Assembly: GCF_005503365.1 (NCBI RefSeq)
Contig: NZ_SCML01000018.1
Location: 1-64,000, forward strand
Direction: 5' to 3'
Source of the DNA: Hydrogenophaga sp. 2FB
GTDB taxonomy: Bacteria; Pseudomonadota; Gammaproteobacteria; Burkholderiales; Burkholderiaceae_C
Length of the DNA: 64,000 bases
Part shown: positions 48,122 through 58,758 of the stretch, in pieces
Numbering within the stretch: the first letter of the stretch is position 1
Layout of the letters: every line of letters begins with the position of its first letter
The notes under the pieces: model-generated
What the model was told of the DNA's origin: nothing
Seen by the model: the letters and a program-made list of their open reading frames with translations, nothing else
Database searches by the model: none
Translations under genes and position numbers: made by a program

Positions 48122-48131
48122 TGTATATACA
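48122..48131. promoter_or_regulatory. HutC-type operator ahead of the dioxygenase operon
   Basis: TGTATATACA is a perfect 10-bp palindrome whose core GTATATAC fits GTMTAKAC exactly. It lies 117 bp before the dioxygenase start, in the AT-rich segment where its promoter should be. Confidence 0.6.
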
Positions 48132-48247
48132 TATAGACTCGCCCGAATTCGAACGCGGCTTGCATCACACCCGTGATCGGCCCATCGCCTGCTTGCAAGG
48201 GCGCGCTTGTGGAGAGCGCGCCGTTTTCATAGAGAAGGAAACCAGAG

Positions 48248-49048
48248 ATGTTCAAGATCGATGACCAGTTGGTCGAGCAGTTTCAGAAGGACGGCGTCGT
48301 GCTCCTGCGAGGCGTGTTCGCCGAATGGGTGAAGCCATTGGCGGAGTCGGTGGAAGCCGCCTTGGCCGATCCCAGTCCACTGGAGCGCTCGTACCAGTCG
48401 GACGACGGCTCCGCGCCGTTCTTTCAGGACTACTGCAACTTCGAGCGCTTTCCCGGGCTGCGCGCGTTCGTCCATGAGTCCCCTGCCGGCATGGTCGCCG
48501 CGCAACTGATGCGCTCGCGCACGGCGCGCTTCTTCCATGACCACATCCTCGTCAAGCGCCCGGGCACCAGCCTGGTGACACCGTGGCACCAGGACCAGCC
48601 GTACTACTGTGTCGAGGGGCGGCAGAGTGTCAGCTTCTGGACGCCTCTGGATCCGGTGGCCCGCCAGGTCTGCATGGAGTGCGTGGCGGGCTCGCACGGA
48701 TGGAGCAAGACCGATTTCGAGCCTCAGCGGTTTGACGGGTCGGCGCTGTACGCGGAAAGCCACTTCGCCGAGCTGCCCGACATCGACGCCGACCGCGCGG
48801 CATTCGACCTCCGTGGTTGGGACATGAGGCCGGGCGATGCCATCGCCTTCAACTTCCGCACTGTTCACGGCGCGCCGGCCAACCAGTCGGCCGTCGGGCG
48901 TCGGGTCGTGTCCACCCGCTGGGTCGGTGACGACGCGCGCTGGGCGGTGCGCGGTGGGCAGACCTCACCCCCCTTCCCGCACATCGACTTGCCCGACGGG
49001 GCGCCGTTCGATGCCCCCGAATTTCCCTTGGTCTACCGCCAGAACTGA
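48248..49048 (+). CDS. PhyH family Fe(II)/2-oxoglutarate dioxygenase
   Basis: A 266-residue phytanoyl-CoA-hydroxylase-like oxygenase. The metal triad is His114-x-Asp116 (TPWHQDQPYY) with distal His207 (FRTVHGAPANQ); Arg218/Arg219 is the likely 2-oxoglutarate contact. The family hydroxylates or N-demethylates small molecules, amino acids and aminophosphonates. The substrate is unknown. It is the first gene of an operon with an amino-acid-type importer, controlled by a HutC-type site and located next to the hut genes, which points to a histidine-related or urocanate-related substrate. The start codon follows AGAAGGAAACCAGAG. Confidence 0.85.
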   Translation: MFKIDDQLVEQFQKDGVVLLRGVFAEWVKPLAESVEAALADPSPLERSYQSDDGSAPFFQDYCNFERFPGLRAFVHESPAGMVAAQLMRSRTARFFHDHILVKRPGTSLVTPWHQDQPYYCVEGRQSVSFWTPLDPVARQVCMECVAGSHGWSKTDFEPQRFDGSALYAESHFAELPDIDADRAAFDLRGWDMRPGDAIAFNFRTVHGAPANQSAVGRRVVSTRWVGDDARWAVRGGQTSPPFPHIDLPDGAPFDAPEFPLVYRQN

Positions 49049-49065
49049 TGGCAAAAGGTGCAAAC

Positions 49066-50223
49066 ATGAAATGCTTTTCTCTTCGGTTTTTTTTCGTCCT
49101 GATGGCCTCGTTGAGCGCCGCGCTCGCGGGAGGGTCGGCATGGTCGCAAGCCATTCGCATCGGTTTTCAGGCACCCCTCACAGGCCCTGCCGCGTCGGAC
49201 GGCAAGACAGCCCTGCAGGGGGCCGAGCTGGCGGTCGAGCAGATCAACGCCGCCGGAGGCGTGAACGGACGCAAGCTTGAACTGGTGGTTGCCGACGACC
49301 AGACACAGCCTGCGCAAGCCATACCGCTGGCGAACAAGTTCATTGGAGACGGCATCAAGGCCGTCATCTCCGGCAGCTATTCCGGACCGACGCGCGCAGC
49401 CGCTGGTGTCTTCCAGGGCGCGAAGATTCCCTACATCGCCGCTTACGCGATCCATCCCGACATCACGCGCGCAGGTGACTACGTGTTTCGCACCACGCTC
49501 ACGGGGGAGGTGCAAGGGCGTGCCGTGGCCAAGCTTGTGGCCGATGTGCTCAAGAAGAAGCGCTTGACGGTCGTCTCCCTGAACAACGACTTTGGTCAAT
49601 CGCTGGCGGCCGGCATCAAGGAGCAGGCGGCGCCGCTGGGGCTGACCATCGCCAGCGAATACAGCTACGGCATGGGCGACCGCCAATTCGGATCGCTGGT
49701 GGCCAGCGTGAAGAAGGACGACCCTGAAGTCATCTTCGTCTCCGGCTACTTCTTCAACGGCGGGCCTCTGGTTGCGCAGTTGCGCGCCTCGGGCGTGCGG
49801 GCCCCGATTGTGGGTACCGAGGGCTTCGACACCATGAACTTCATCAGCGTGGCCAAGGCTGCCGCGGAAGGCGTGATCATCGCCACCACCCTGGACAGGG
49901 ACAGCACCAACCCGGCGATGAAGAAGTTCATCGATGACTACAAGGGCAAGTACAACGTCGGTGCGGAAATGGTCGCCGCGAGCACGCATACCGCGGTCAA
50001 CGTGCTGGCCGATGCGATCCGCCGCGTCGGCATCAACGATCCCGCCAAACTGCGCGACGCCATCGCCGCAACCAGGAGCCTGGCGACCGCCACCGGGTCG
50101 ATCACCATGAATCCGGCGCGCGAGGTGTACAAGGCCGCGCAGATTCAGGTCATCAAGGGTGGGGAGTTCCACCGCCTGGCCGTCATCGACGACCCGGTGC
50201 TGCTCGCACCACCGGCCAACTGA
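49066..50223 (+). CDS. branched-chain amino acid-type ABC transporter, substrate-binding protein
   Basis: A 385-residue periplasmic type I binding protein of the LivJ family. The signal peptide is residues 1-28 (ending AWSQA); the mature part begins IRIGFQAPLTGPAASDGKTALQGAELAVEQINAAGG, the family hallmark, and later has VISGSYSGPTRAAAGVFQGAKIPYI. I start at 49066, which has AAAGGTG at the right distance; an ATG six codons upstream at 49048 overlaps the dioxygenase stop. The binding-pocket SGS-type segment suits an amino-acid ligand, but which one cannot be read from sequence. Confidence 0.9.
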   Translation: MKCFSLRFFFVLMASLSAALAGGSAWSQAIRIGFQAPLTGPAASDGKTALQGAELAVEQINAAGGVNGRKLELVVADDQTQPAQAIPLANKFIGDGIKAVISGSYSGPTRAAAGVFQGAKIPYIAAYAIHPDITRAGDYVFRTTLTGEVQGRAVAKLVADVLKKKRLTVVSLNNDFGQSLAAGIKEQAAPLGLTIASEYSYGMGDRQFGSLVASVKKDDPEVIFVSGYFFNGGPLVAQLRASGVRAPIVGTEGFDTMNFISVAKAAAEGVIIATTLDRDSTNPAMKKFIDDYKGKYNVGAEMVAASTHTAVNVLADAIRRVGINDPAKLRDAIAATRSLATATGSITMNPAREVYKAAQIQVIKGGEFHRLAVIDDPVLLAPPAN

Positions 50224-50255
50224 AGGAGAACCCCAGGGCAAGCAGGAACCCACGC

Positions 50256-51122
50256 ATGTACTACCTCGACCTTCTCGTCATCGGCCTTGTGTGGGGGTGC
50301 ACCTACGCGATGATGGCTCTGGGCCTGACGCTTGTTTACGGGCTGCTTCGCATCCTGCACGTCGCGCAAGCCACGGTGTTCACGCTCGGCGCCTACTGCG
50401 GCCTGCTGGTGGCCAATCAGACGGGAAGCATCGCGCTGGCCATCCTGGCCGCGGTCGGTTCGGCCGGCCTGGCCGGGCCCTTGATCTACCGGGTGATCTA
50501 CGAGCCCATCCTCGATCGGCCGCCGTTCGTGCCCCTGGTCGCGTCCATCGGTCTGTTGATCGGCATGGAAGACGGCTTTCGCCTGCTGTTCGGTCCCTAC
50601 GGCCTGTCGTTCGACAACAACCCGTGGTTCGACGCCCAGATTCAGCTGGGCGGCGTGATGCTCAACGCGGTGCAGATCGCGTTGGTCGTCAGCGCGCTGG
50701 TGACGATCGCCGTCCTGGCCTGGCTGGCCGCGCGCACCCGGCTCGGCATCGGGCTGCGCGCCACCGTCAGCGACCCACAGATGGCCGAGAACTTTGGCGT
50801 CAACCCGATCCGGGTGCGCATGGCAACCTTCGTCGTTGCCTCGGCGTTGGCCGGACTGGCGGGCCTGCTCGTTGGCATGCTGAACAACCTCGTCGAGCCG
50901 GGCATGGGAGGACTCATCGCCTACAAGGGCCTGGCGATCATCGTGCTCGGTGGGCTGGGCAATGTGGCCGGGACGCTGGTGGCGAGCCTGCTGTTCGGGC
51001 TGATCGAGGCCCTGGGAACGGTCACGCTGGACAAGGTCATGGACCGCGACGCGGTGGCCTTCGCTTTCATGATCGCCATGCTGTTGGTGCGACCACACGG
51101 TCTGCTGGGCAAGGCGCGCTAA
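50256..51122 (+). CDS. branched-chain amino acid-type ABC permease (LivH type)
   Basis: A 288-residue inner-membrane protein with about eight membrane segments. The opening VIGLVWGCTYAMMALGLTLVYGLLRILHVAQATVFTLGAY and the conserved GLAIIVLGGLGNVAGTLVASLLFG near the C-terminus identify the LivH family. It forms the channel with the LivM-type permease encoded 22 bp downstream. Confidence 0.92.
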   Translation: MYYLDLLVIGLVWGCTYAMMALGLTLVYGLLRILHVAQATVFTLGAYCGLLVANQTGSIALAILAAVGSAGLAGPLIYRVIYEPILDRPPFVPLVASIGLLIGMEDGFRLLFGPYGLSFDNNPWFDAQIQLGGVMLNAVQIALVVSALVTIAVLAWLAARTRLGIGLRATVSDPQMAENFGVNPIRVRMATFVVASALAGLAGLLVGMLNNLVEPGMGGLIAYKGLAIIVLGGLGNVAGTLVASLLFGLIEALGTVTLDKVMDRDAVAFAFMIAMLLVRPHGLLGKAR

Positions 51123-51144
51123 CCCCTGTTTCTGAACGAGTGCA

Positions 51145-51990
51145 ATGGACTACTACATATCGGTGGCGACATTCGCGGCGCTGAACGTCGTTCTGGCCGT
51201 GGGGCTGAACCTGATCACCGGCTTTTGCGGCCAGGTCAGTCTGGGCCATGCCGCGTTCTATGGCGTTGGCGCCTACAGCGCGGCCATGTTGTCGGTGGCG
51301 GGCTGGCCGTTCGCCGCGGCGTTGGCCGCGGGCACCGCGCTGGCGGGCGTCCTGGGCATTGTCACGGGCTTTGCCGCACTGCGGGTGCGTGAAGACTTCC
51401 TTGCCATCGTCACGATGGGGTTGGGCTTCGTGTTCGTCGGCACCGCCCGCAAGCTGGAGTGGCTGGGCGGTGAAATGGGGATATCGCGCATCCCGTCACC
51501 GCTGTCCAAGAGCGGCTATGCCTGGCTGGCCATCGCGGGGGCGTGCGTGCTGATCGCGTGCAGCCTGCACGTTCGGCGCAGCTGGATGGGGCGCGCATTC
51601 GACGGCGTCGCTCAGGACGAGCTGCAGGCCCAGACCATTGGCATCGACGTACCCATGTACAAGATCGCCGCATTCTTCATGGGCACCGCCGCCGCCGGTT
51701 TCGCCGGTGGCGTGTATGCCCACGTGACACAGCTGATCGTCCCGGACGCGTTCGGGTTCGTCGTGTCGATCTCGGTGCTGGCGATGGTGGCCATCGGGGG
51801 CGTGGGCTCCACGATGGGCGCGGCAACGGGTGCGATTCTCCTGACCCTGATGCCGGAGATGTTTCGCGCTGTCAACGACTACAAGCTGCTGGTGTATGGC
51901 GCGCTGCTGTTGCTGGTCATGCGCTTCGGTCCGAAGGGGCTTGCCGGCTTCACGGCCTGGGCGCGTGCGAAAGGAGGGCGCCATGCTTGA
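51145..51990 (+). CDS. branched-chain amino acid-type ABC permease (LivM type)
   Basis: A 281-residue inner-membrane protein. NLITGFCGQVSLGHAAFYGVGAYSAAML and SVLAMVAIGGVGSTMGAATGAILL are standard LivM signatures. Its 3' end overlaps the ATPase start by 8 bp. It completes the permease dimer of this importer. Confidence 0.92.
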   Translation: MDYYISVATFAALNVVLAVGLNLITGFCGQVSLGHAAFYGVGAYSAAMLSVAGWPFAAALAAGTALAGVLGIVTGFAALRVREDFLAIVTMGLGFVFVGTARKLEWLGGEMGISRIPSPLSKSGYAWLAIAGACVLIACSLHVRRSWMGRAFDGVAQDELQAQTIGIDVPMYKIAAFFMGTAAAGFAGGVYAHVTQLIVPDAFGFVVSISVLAMVAIGGVGSTMGAATGAILLTLMPEMFRAVNDYKLLVYGALLLLVMRFGPKGLAGFTAWARAKGGRHA

Positions 51991-52726
51991 AGCGCGGGGA
52001 CTCACCATCCGCTTTGGCGGCATGACGGCCGTGAACAATGTGTCGTTGAGCGTGGCGCAGGGGGAGCTCGTCGGCCTGGTCGGCCCGAACGGCGCGGGCA
52101 AGACCACGCTCTTGCGCCTGCTGACGGGCGTTCTCGCTCCGCACGCAGGGGCGGTGCACTTCGAGAACCACGATGTGACGCGCATGCCCATCCATCGACG
52201 TGCGCGGCTCGGCTGCGTCCTGACCCATCAGATCGTGCGGCCGTTTCGCGAGATGACGCTGCTGGACAACGTCACCCTGGCCGCCGGCCACGACCTCACG
52301 CGGCGTCCCTGGGTGGCGCTGGCGAAGGTCGACGCCAGCAGGGCCCGCGAGCGCGCCTACGAGGGCCTGCGCAGTGTGGGCATTGCCGACGCGGCCGACA
52401 AGGCAGCGCGCAGCGTGCCCTTGGGATACCTCAAGCGGCTGCAGGTGGCGATGGCGCTTGCGCTTCAGCCACGACTGCTGTTGCTGGATGAGCCCTTGGC
52501 GGGACTGAACTACCACGAGGCCGAGCGGTTCTCGGATTTGCTGCAAGGCCTCAACAGCGACGGTCTCACCCTGCTGCTGGTGGAGCACAACCTGGGCGAG
52601 GTGTTGCGCATCGCGAAGCGGTTGCTGGTCCTCGACGCCGGGCAACTGCTGGCGCACGGAGACCCCAGCGAGGTGATGGCGCGGCCCGACGTTCGGCGGG
52701 CGTACCTGGGAGAAGCCCATGCTTGA
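51983..52726 (+). CDS. branched-chain amino acid-type ABC transporter ATPase (LivG type)
   Basis: A 247-residue ATPase with Walker A GPNGAGKTT, Walker B LLLLDEPLAGLN and switch His in VEHNLGEVL. The signature helix is VPLGYLKRLQVAMALAL instead of the usual LSGGQ, a variant seen among LivG relatives. The start at 51983 follows AAGGAGGG and overlaps the permease gene; the longer frame is rejected. The C-terminus overlaps the LivF-type gene by 8 bp. Confidence 0.9.
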   Translation: MLEARGLTIRFGGMTAVNNVSLSVAQGELVGLVGPNGAGKTTLLRLLTGVLAPHAGAVHFENHDVTRMPIHRRARLGCVLTHQIVRPFREMTLLDNVTLAAGHDLTRRPWVALAKVDASRARERAYEGLRSVGIADAADKAARSVPLGYLKRLQVAMALALQPRLLLLDEPLAGLNYHEAERFSDLLQGLNSDGLTLLLVEHNLGEVLRIAKRLLVLDAGQLLAHGDPSEVMARPDVRRAYLGEAHA

Positions 52727-53417
52727 GTTGAAAGCATTGCGCTGCGGATACGGCTTGATGGAGGCGGTGCACGGCATCGACCTGACCGTGCACCGCGGCC
52801 ATATCACGGCACTGCTGGGCCCCAACGGCGCGGGCAAGACGTCCACGATGATGTCCATCGTGGGCCGTGTGCAGACGCGGGGTGGCAGCATCCTGCTGGA
52901 CGGGCACGACATCACCGCCATGCCCCCCGCGGATCGCACCCGTTGCGGGGTCGCGATAGCGCCTGAGGGGCGGCGTCTCTTTCCCGACCTGACCGTGGCC
53001 GAGAACCTCGTCGTGGGCGGCTACACCCGCACCCAGGCGCAGGCGCGCCGCTCCGAGGAGCGTGTCTTCGCCATGTTTCCTCGCCTGGCCGAGCGCCGCC
53101 GCCAGCGCGCGGGACTCATGAGCGGCGGCGAGCAGCAGATGCTGGCGATCGGCCGCGCGCTCATGGCGGAGCCCAAGATGCTCCTGATCGACGAGCTGTC
53201 ACTCGGCCTCATGCCGTCGGTCGTGGACCAGATCTTCGAGACGCTCAAGGTGCTCAAACGCGAGGGCATGACCGTGCTGCTGGTGGAGCAGAACATCCAG
53301 CGCGCGTTGCAGGCTGTGGACGACGTCGTGGTCATGACCGCCGGCACGATTGCCTACCAGGGAACCAGTGCACAGGCGGCGGGCAATGACCGCCTGGCCG
53401 ATCTCTTCCTGGGCTGA
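52719..53417 (+). CDS. branched-chain amino acid-type ABC transporter ATPase (LivF type)
   Basis: A 232-residue ATPase with Walker A GPNGAGKTS, signature LMSGGEQQMLAIGRALM, Walker B MLLIDELSLGLMP and switch segment LLVEQNIQRAL, all standard for LivF. It is the last gene of the dioxygenase/importer operon; hutH follows after 139 bp that contain a separate promoter and operator. Confidence 0.92.
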   Translation: MLELKALRCGYGLMEAVHGIDLTVHRGHITALLGPNGAGKTSTMMSIVGRVQTRGGSILLDGHDITAMPPADRTRCGVAIAPEGRRLFPDLTVAENLVVGGYTRTQAQARRSEERVFAMFPRLAERRRQRAGLMSGGEQQMLAIGRALMAEPKMLLIDELSLGLMPSVVDQIFETLKVLKREGMTVLLVEQNIQRALQAVDDVVVMTAGTIAYQGTSAQAAGNDRLADLFLG

Positions 53418-53448
53418 TACCCAAGGGCGCCGGACCTCTGCTCGGCTG

Positions 53449-53462
53449 CGCAAGCGCTTGCG
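53449..53462. promoter_or_regulatory. 14-bp perfect palindrome upstream of hutH
   Basis: CGCAAGCGCTTGCG reads the same on both strands and has the central CG and AAGCGCTT core of LacI-family operators. It lies just upstream of the hutH -35 box (53476). It has no loop, so a terminator role is less likely. Confidence 0.4.
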
Positions 53463-53475
53463 TTCTCCAGGCCAC

Positions 53476-53504
53476 TTGTCACGGTTTTTTATTGTCTATA
53501 CATT
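53476..53504 (+). promoter_or_regulatory. hutH promoter with overlapping HutC-type operator
   Basis: TTGTCA (53476-53481), 17 bp and TACATT (53499-53504) form a good sigma-70 promoter. TGTCTATACA (53493-53502), whose core GTCTATAC fits the HutC pattern GTMTAKAC exactly, overlaps the -10 box, so a bound repressor would block the polymerase. The start codon used (53557) leaves a leader of about 45 bases. Confidence 0.6.
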
Positions 53505-53556
53505 ATAGAAGATGCCCTTCCAGCCCTTTGCGCTGTCTTCTTTCCAAAAGGTTCCC

Positions 53557-55125
53557 ATGTCTTCCTTTGCTTCGCCCCACCCATCGACCGGTGCCGCCGA
53601 CCTGGTCCTCACGCCTGGCCAGGTGGACCTGGGCATGCTGCGCCGCATCCAGGCCGGCGGTGTGCGCCTGGCGCTCCATCCTGCCGTGCGGGGCGACATG
53701 GCCCACTCGCAGGCCGTGGTGCAGCGCATCCTTGACAACGACGAGGTCGTCTACGGCATCAACACCGGCTTTGGCAAGCTCGCCAGCACGCGCATCGCAG
53801 CCGACCACCTGGCCGACCTGCAGCGCAACCTGGTGCTCTCGCACAGCGTGGGCACCGGCGAGCCGCTGGCGGCCCACGTGGTGCGACTGGTGCTGGCCAC
53901 CAAGGCCGTGAGCCTGGCGCGCGGCCATTCGGGTGTGCGGCCCGAGCTGGCCGACGCGCTGCTGGCGCTGTTCAACGCCGGCTTGATGCCGCGCATCCCG
54001 GCCAAGGGCTCGGTCGGCGCCTCGGGCGACCTGGCACCATTGGCCCACATGGCCTGCGTGCTGATCGGCGAGGGCGAGGCCACCACCGCCAGTGGCGAGG
54101 TGGTGAGCGGCGCCGAAGCCATGCGCCGCATCGGCTTGACGCCCTTCGTGCTGGGTCCCAAGGAAGGGCTGGCGCTGCTCAACGGCACACAGGTGTCCAC
54201 CGCATTGGCGCTGACGGGCCTGTTTGGCGCCGAGGACGTGTTTGCCTCGGCCCTGATGTCGGGCGCGCTGTCGCTTGAAGCGATTCAGGGGTCGATCAAA
54301 CCCTTTGACGCGCGCATTCACGCGGCGCGCGGTCAGCCCGGCCAGATGGCCGTCGCCGGCGCCGTGCGCGCCCTGCTCGAAGGCAGCGAAATCGTGCCTT
54401 CGCACGCCGACTGCGGCCGGGTGCAAGACCCCTATTCGGTGCGCTGCATCCCGCAGGTCATGGGCGCCTGTCTGGACAACCTCACGCACGCCGCGCGCGT
54501 GCTGCGCATCGAGGCCAATGCCGCATCGGACAACCCGCTGGTCTTCACCGACACCGGTGAGGTCATCTCGGGTGGCAACTTCCATGCCGAGCCGGTGGCC
54601 TTTGCCGCCGACATCATGGCCCTCGCCATCAGCGAAATCGGGGCGATTGCCGAGCGTCGCATCGCCCTGCTGCTGGACACGGGACTGTCAGGCCTTGCGC
54701 CCTTCCTGGTGCGCGACGGCGGCCTGAACTCCGGCTTCATGATTGCGCAGGTCACGGCCGCCGCACTGGCGTCTGAAAACAAGTCACTGGCGCATCCGGC
54801 CAGCGTGGACAGCCTGCCGACCTCGGCCAACCAGGAAGACCATGTGTCCATGGCCACCTTCGCGGCGCGCCGCCTGGGCGAGATGGTCAACAACACGGCG
54901 GTCGTGGTCGGCATCGAAGCCATGGCCGCCGCCCAGGGTATCGAGCTGAAAAGAAACCTGAAAAGCTCACCGCTGGTGGAAGCCGAATTCGGCAAGCTGC
55001 GCCAAAAAATCGCCTTCCTCGAAAGCGATCGTTACCTGGCCCCCGACATCGAAGCCGCGCGCCTGTGGGCGCTCAAGGCCGACCTGCCCGCCGTCCTGCT
55101 GGACATCCTGCCCAGCCATTCCTGA
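53557..55125 (+). CDS. hutH: histidine ammonia-lyase
   Basis: A 522-residue enzyme that converts histidine to trans-urocanate and ammonia, the first Hut step. The Ala155-Ser156-Gly157 triad in GSVGASGDLAPLAH cyclises to the MIO cofactor; other landmarks are VVYGINTGFGKLA and QEDHVSMATFAARR. I start at MSSFASPHPS (53557), the family's normal N-terminus; an upstream ATG at 53512 lies almost at the predicted transcription start. hutU follows 36 bp later. Confidence 0.96.
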   Translation: MSSFASPHPSTGAADLVLTPGQVDLGMLRRIQAGGVRLALHPAVRGDMAHSQAVVQRILDNDEVVYGINTGFGKLASTRIAADHLADLQRNLVLSHSVGTGEPLAAHVVRLVLATKAVSLARGHSGVRPELADALLALFNAGLMPRIPAKGSVGASGDLAPLAHMACVLIGEGEATTASGEVVSGAEAMRRIGLTPFVLGPKEGLALLNGTQVSTALALTGLFGAEDVFASALMSGALSLEAIQGSIKPFDARIHAARGQPGQMAVAGAVRALLEGSEIVPSHADCGRVQDPYSVRCIPQVMGACLDNLTHAARVLRIEANAASDNPLVFTDTGEVISGGNFHAEPVAFAADIMALAISEIGAIAERRIALLLDTGLSGLAPFLVRDGGLNSGFMIAQVTAAALASENKSLAHPASVDSLPTSANQEDHVSMATFAARRLGEMVNNTAVVVGIEAMAAAQGIELKRNLKSSPLVEAEFGKLRQKIAFLESDRYLAPDIEAARLWALKADLPAVLLDILPSHS

Positions 55126-55161
55126 TCCGTCCATCAAACCCATTGCACAGGAGACCTTGTG

Positions 55162-56873
<1,712 letters not shown>

Positions 56874-56874
<1 letters not shown>

Positions 56875-57497
56875 TGAACGCGCCCCGGCTTGCCTCGGTG
56901 TGTGCCGCGCCAGCAAGGCTCCAGCGCTTCAGCCTGGCCGACCTTCCCGCCATGCCGTGGAAGAACGGCGGCGGCACCACGCGCGAAATCGCCTGCCAAC
57001 CGCCCGGTGCGGGCCTGGGCGCTTTCGACTGGCGCGTGAGCATCGCCACCATCGCCGCAGCCGGGCCGTTCTCGGCCTTCCCGGGCGTGGACCGCGTGAT
57101 CATGCTGCTCGACGGCGCGGGCGTGCACCTGCGCGGTGAGGGCGTGGACCACCGGCTGGACACACCGCTCACGCCATTCGCCTTTGCCGGTGACGTGGCG
57201 CTCGCCTGCGATCTGCTGGGCGGAACCTCGACCGACTTCAACCTGATGACCCGGCGCGGCAAGCTGCGGGCCGAGGTGCGGGTGTGGCACGCGGCCGGCG
57301 ACATCGCAGCCGCGCCAGCCGGTGTGTTGCTCACGCGCGGCGGCGCCTGGCAATGCACGGACGACAGCGGCCACACGCAGCATTGGCAGGCCGATAGTGG
57401 CGTCTGGTGGCAGGGCGAAACCCCAGCCTGGCACGTTGCCCCGCTGGATGCCGGCGCGGCGCTGATTGCCGTGCACATCGAAACCGCAGACCGGTGA
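56874..57497 (+). CDS. hutD: HutD family protein
   Basis: A 207-residue cupin-fold protein. It has the family opening [23 protein letters not shown] and [22 protein letters not shown]. HutD is not an enzyme of the pathway; in Pseudomonas it has been proposed to limit overshoot of histidine catabolism, possibly by binding formylglutamate. It overlaps hutU by one base and precedes hutI by 17 bp. Confidence 0.92.
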
Positions 57498-57514
57498 ACC
57501 GACAGGTGAACTTC

Positions 57515-58753
57515 ATGAGCAGCTCCCACCACCCCAACGCCGACGGCATCTGGCACCACCTGCACCTCATGCCCGGTGCTTTGACCGACGGCCCGGACAT
57601 CGACGGCGATGCCACCATCGTGGTCTCGGAGGGCGTGGTCCGCTGGATCGGCGCCAGCCACGGCGTGCCCCCCGCGTTCGCCACGCTGCCGCGCCACGAC
57701 GGCGGCGGCGCGCTGCTCACGCCCGGCCTGGTCGATTGCCACACCCACCTGGTCTACGGTGGCCAGCGGGCCAACGAATTCGCCATGCGCCTGGCCGGCG
57801 CGAGCTACGAAGAAGTGGCCCAGGCCGGCGGCGGCATTGTGTCCAGCGTGCGCGCCACCCGCGAGGCGAGCGAAGACGAACTCTTCGCCTGCGCCTCCAG
57901 GCGGCTCGAACCCCTGCTGGCCGAAGGCGTCTGCGCCATCGAAATCAAATCCGGCTACGGCCTGGCCCTGGAGCACGAGCGCAAGCAGCTGCGCGTGGCC
58001 CGGCGCCTGGGCGAAACCTACGGCGTGACGGTGCGCACGACCTTTCTCGGCGCCCACGCCTTGCCGCCCGAATACACCGGCCGCAGCCGCGAGTACATCG
58101 ACCTGGTCTGCCGCGAGATGCTGCCCGCGCTCGCCGCCGAGGGCCTGGTGGATGCGGTCGACGTGTTCTGCGAACGCATCGCCTTCTCGCTGGCAGAAAC
58201 CGAGCAGGTGTTCCAGGCCGCGCAGGCGCTGGGCCTGCCGGTGAAGCTGCACGCCGAACAGCTCAGCGACATGGGCGGCGCGGCACTGGCGGCGCGCTAC
58301 GGCGCGCTGTCGTGCGACCACATCGAGCACCTGTCGCAAGCCGGCATCGACGCCATGCGCGCCGCCGGCACCGTGGCCGTGCTGCTGCCCGGCGCCTACT
58401 ACACGCTGCGCGACACCCATCTGCCCCCGATCGCGGCGCTGCGCGCCGCCGGCGTGCCCATGGCCGTCTCCACCGACCACAACCCCGGGACCTCGCCCGC
58501 GCTGAGCCTGCTGCTGATGGCGAACATGGCCTGCACGCTGTTCCGCCTGACCGTGCCCGAAGCGATGGCGGGCATCACCCGCCACGCCGCGCGTGCGCTG
58601 GGCCTGCAGAACACGCATGGCAGCCTGGGCGTGGGCCGGCCGGCGAACTTCGTGCTGTGGAACGTGCAGGACGCGGCCGAACTCGCCTACTGGTTTGGCC
58701 ATCGGCCCGTGCGCACCATCGTGCGCCAAGGCCGGATCACGGCCCAGGCTTGA
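57515..58753 (+). CDS. hutI: imidazolonepropionase
   Basis: A 412-residue amidohydrolase that opens imidazolone propionate to N-formimino-L-glutamate. The metal-binding motif is [16 protein letters not shown], with later ligands in [19 protein letters not shown] and [10 protein letters not shown]. The start at 57515 follows ACAGGTGA; the longer frame overlaps hutD and is rejected. Third enzyme of the pathway. Confidence 0.96.
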   Translation: MSSSHHPNADGIWHHLHLMPGALTDGPDIDGDATIVVSEGVVRWIGASHGVPPAFATLPRHDGGGALLTPGLVDCHTHLVYGGQRANEFAMRLAGASYEEVAQAGGGIVSSVRATREASEDELFACASRRLEPLLAEGVCAIEIKSGYGLALEHERKQLRVARRLGETYGVTVRTTFLGAHALPPEYTGRSREYIDLVCREMLPALAAEGLVDAVDVFCERIAFSLAETEQVFQAAQALGLPVKLHAEQLSDMGGAALAARYGALSCDHIEHLSQAGIDAMRAAGTVAVLLPGAYYTLRDTHLPPIAALRAAGVPMAVSTDHNPGTSPALSLLLMANMACTLFRLTVPEAMAGITRHAARALGLQNTHGSLGVGRPANFVLWNVQDAAELAYWFGHRPVRTIVRQGRITAQA

Positions 58754-58758
58754 AGCCC

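Larger units (their letters stand above)
47859..48247. other. divergent regulatory region between hutC and the dioxygenase operon
   Basis: A gene-free, AT-rich region containing the palindromes at 47937-47948 and 48122-48131 and a longer-range imperfect inverted repeat, GTTTCAAAGTG (47952-47962) against CACTCTGAAAC (48035-48045), 10 of 11 complementary. The spacing suits cooperative repressor binding or looping. The leader ends with AGAAGGAAACCAGAG before the 48248 start. Confidence 0.5.
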
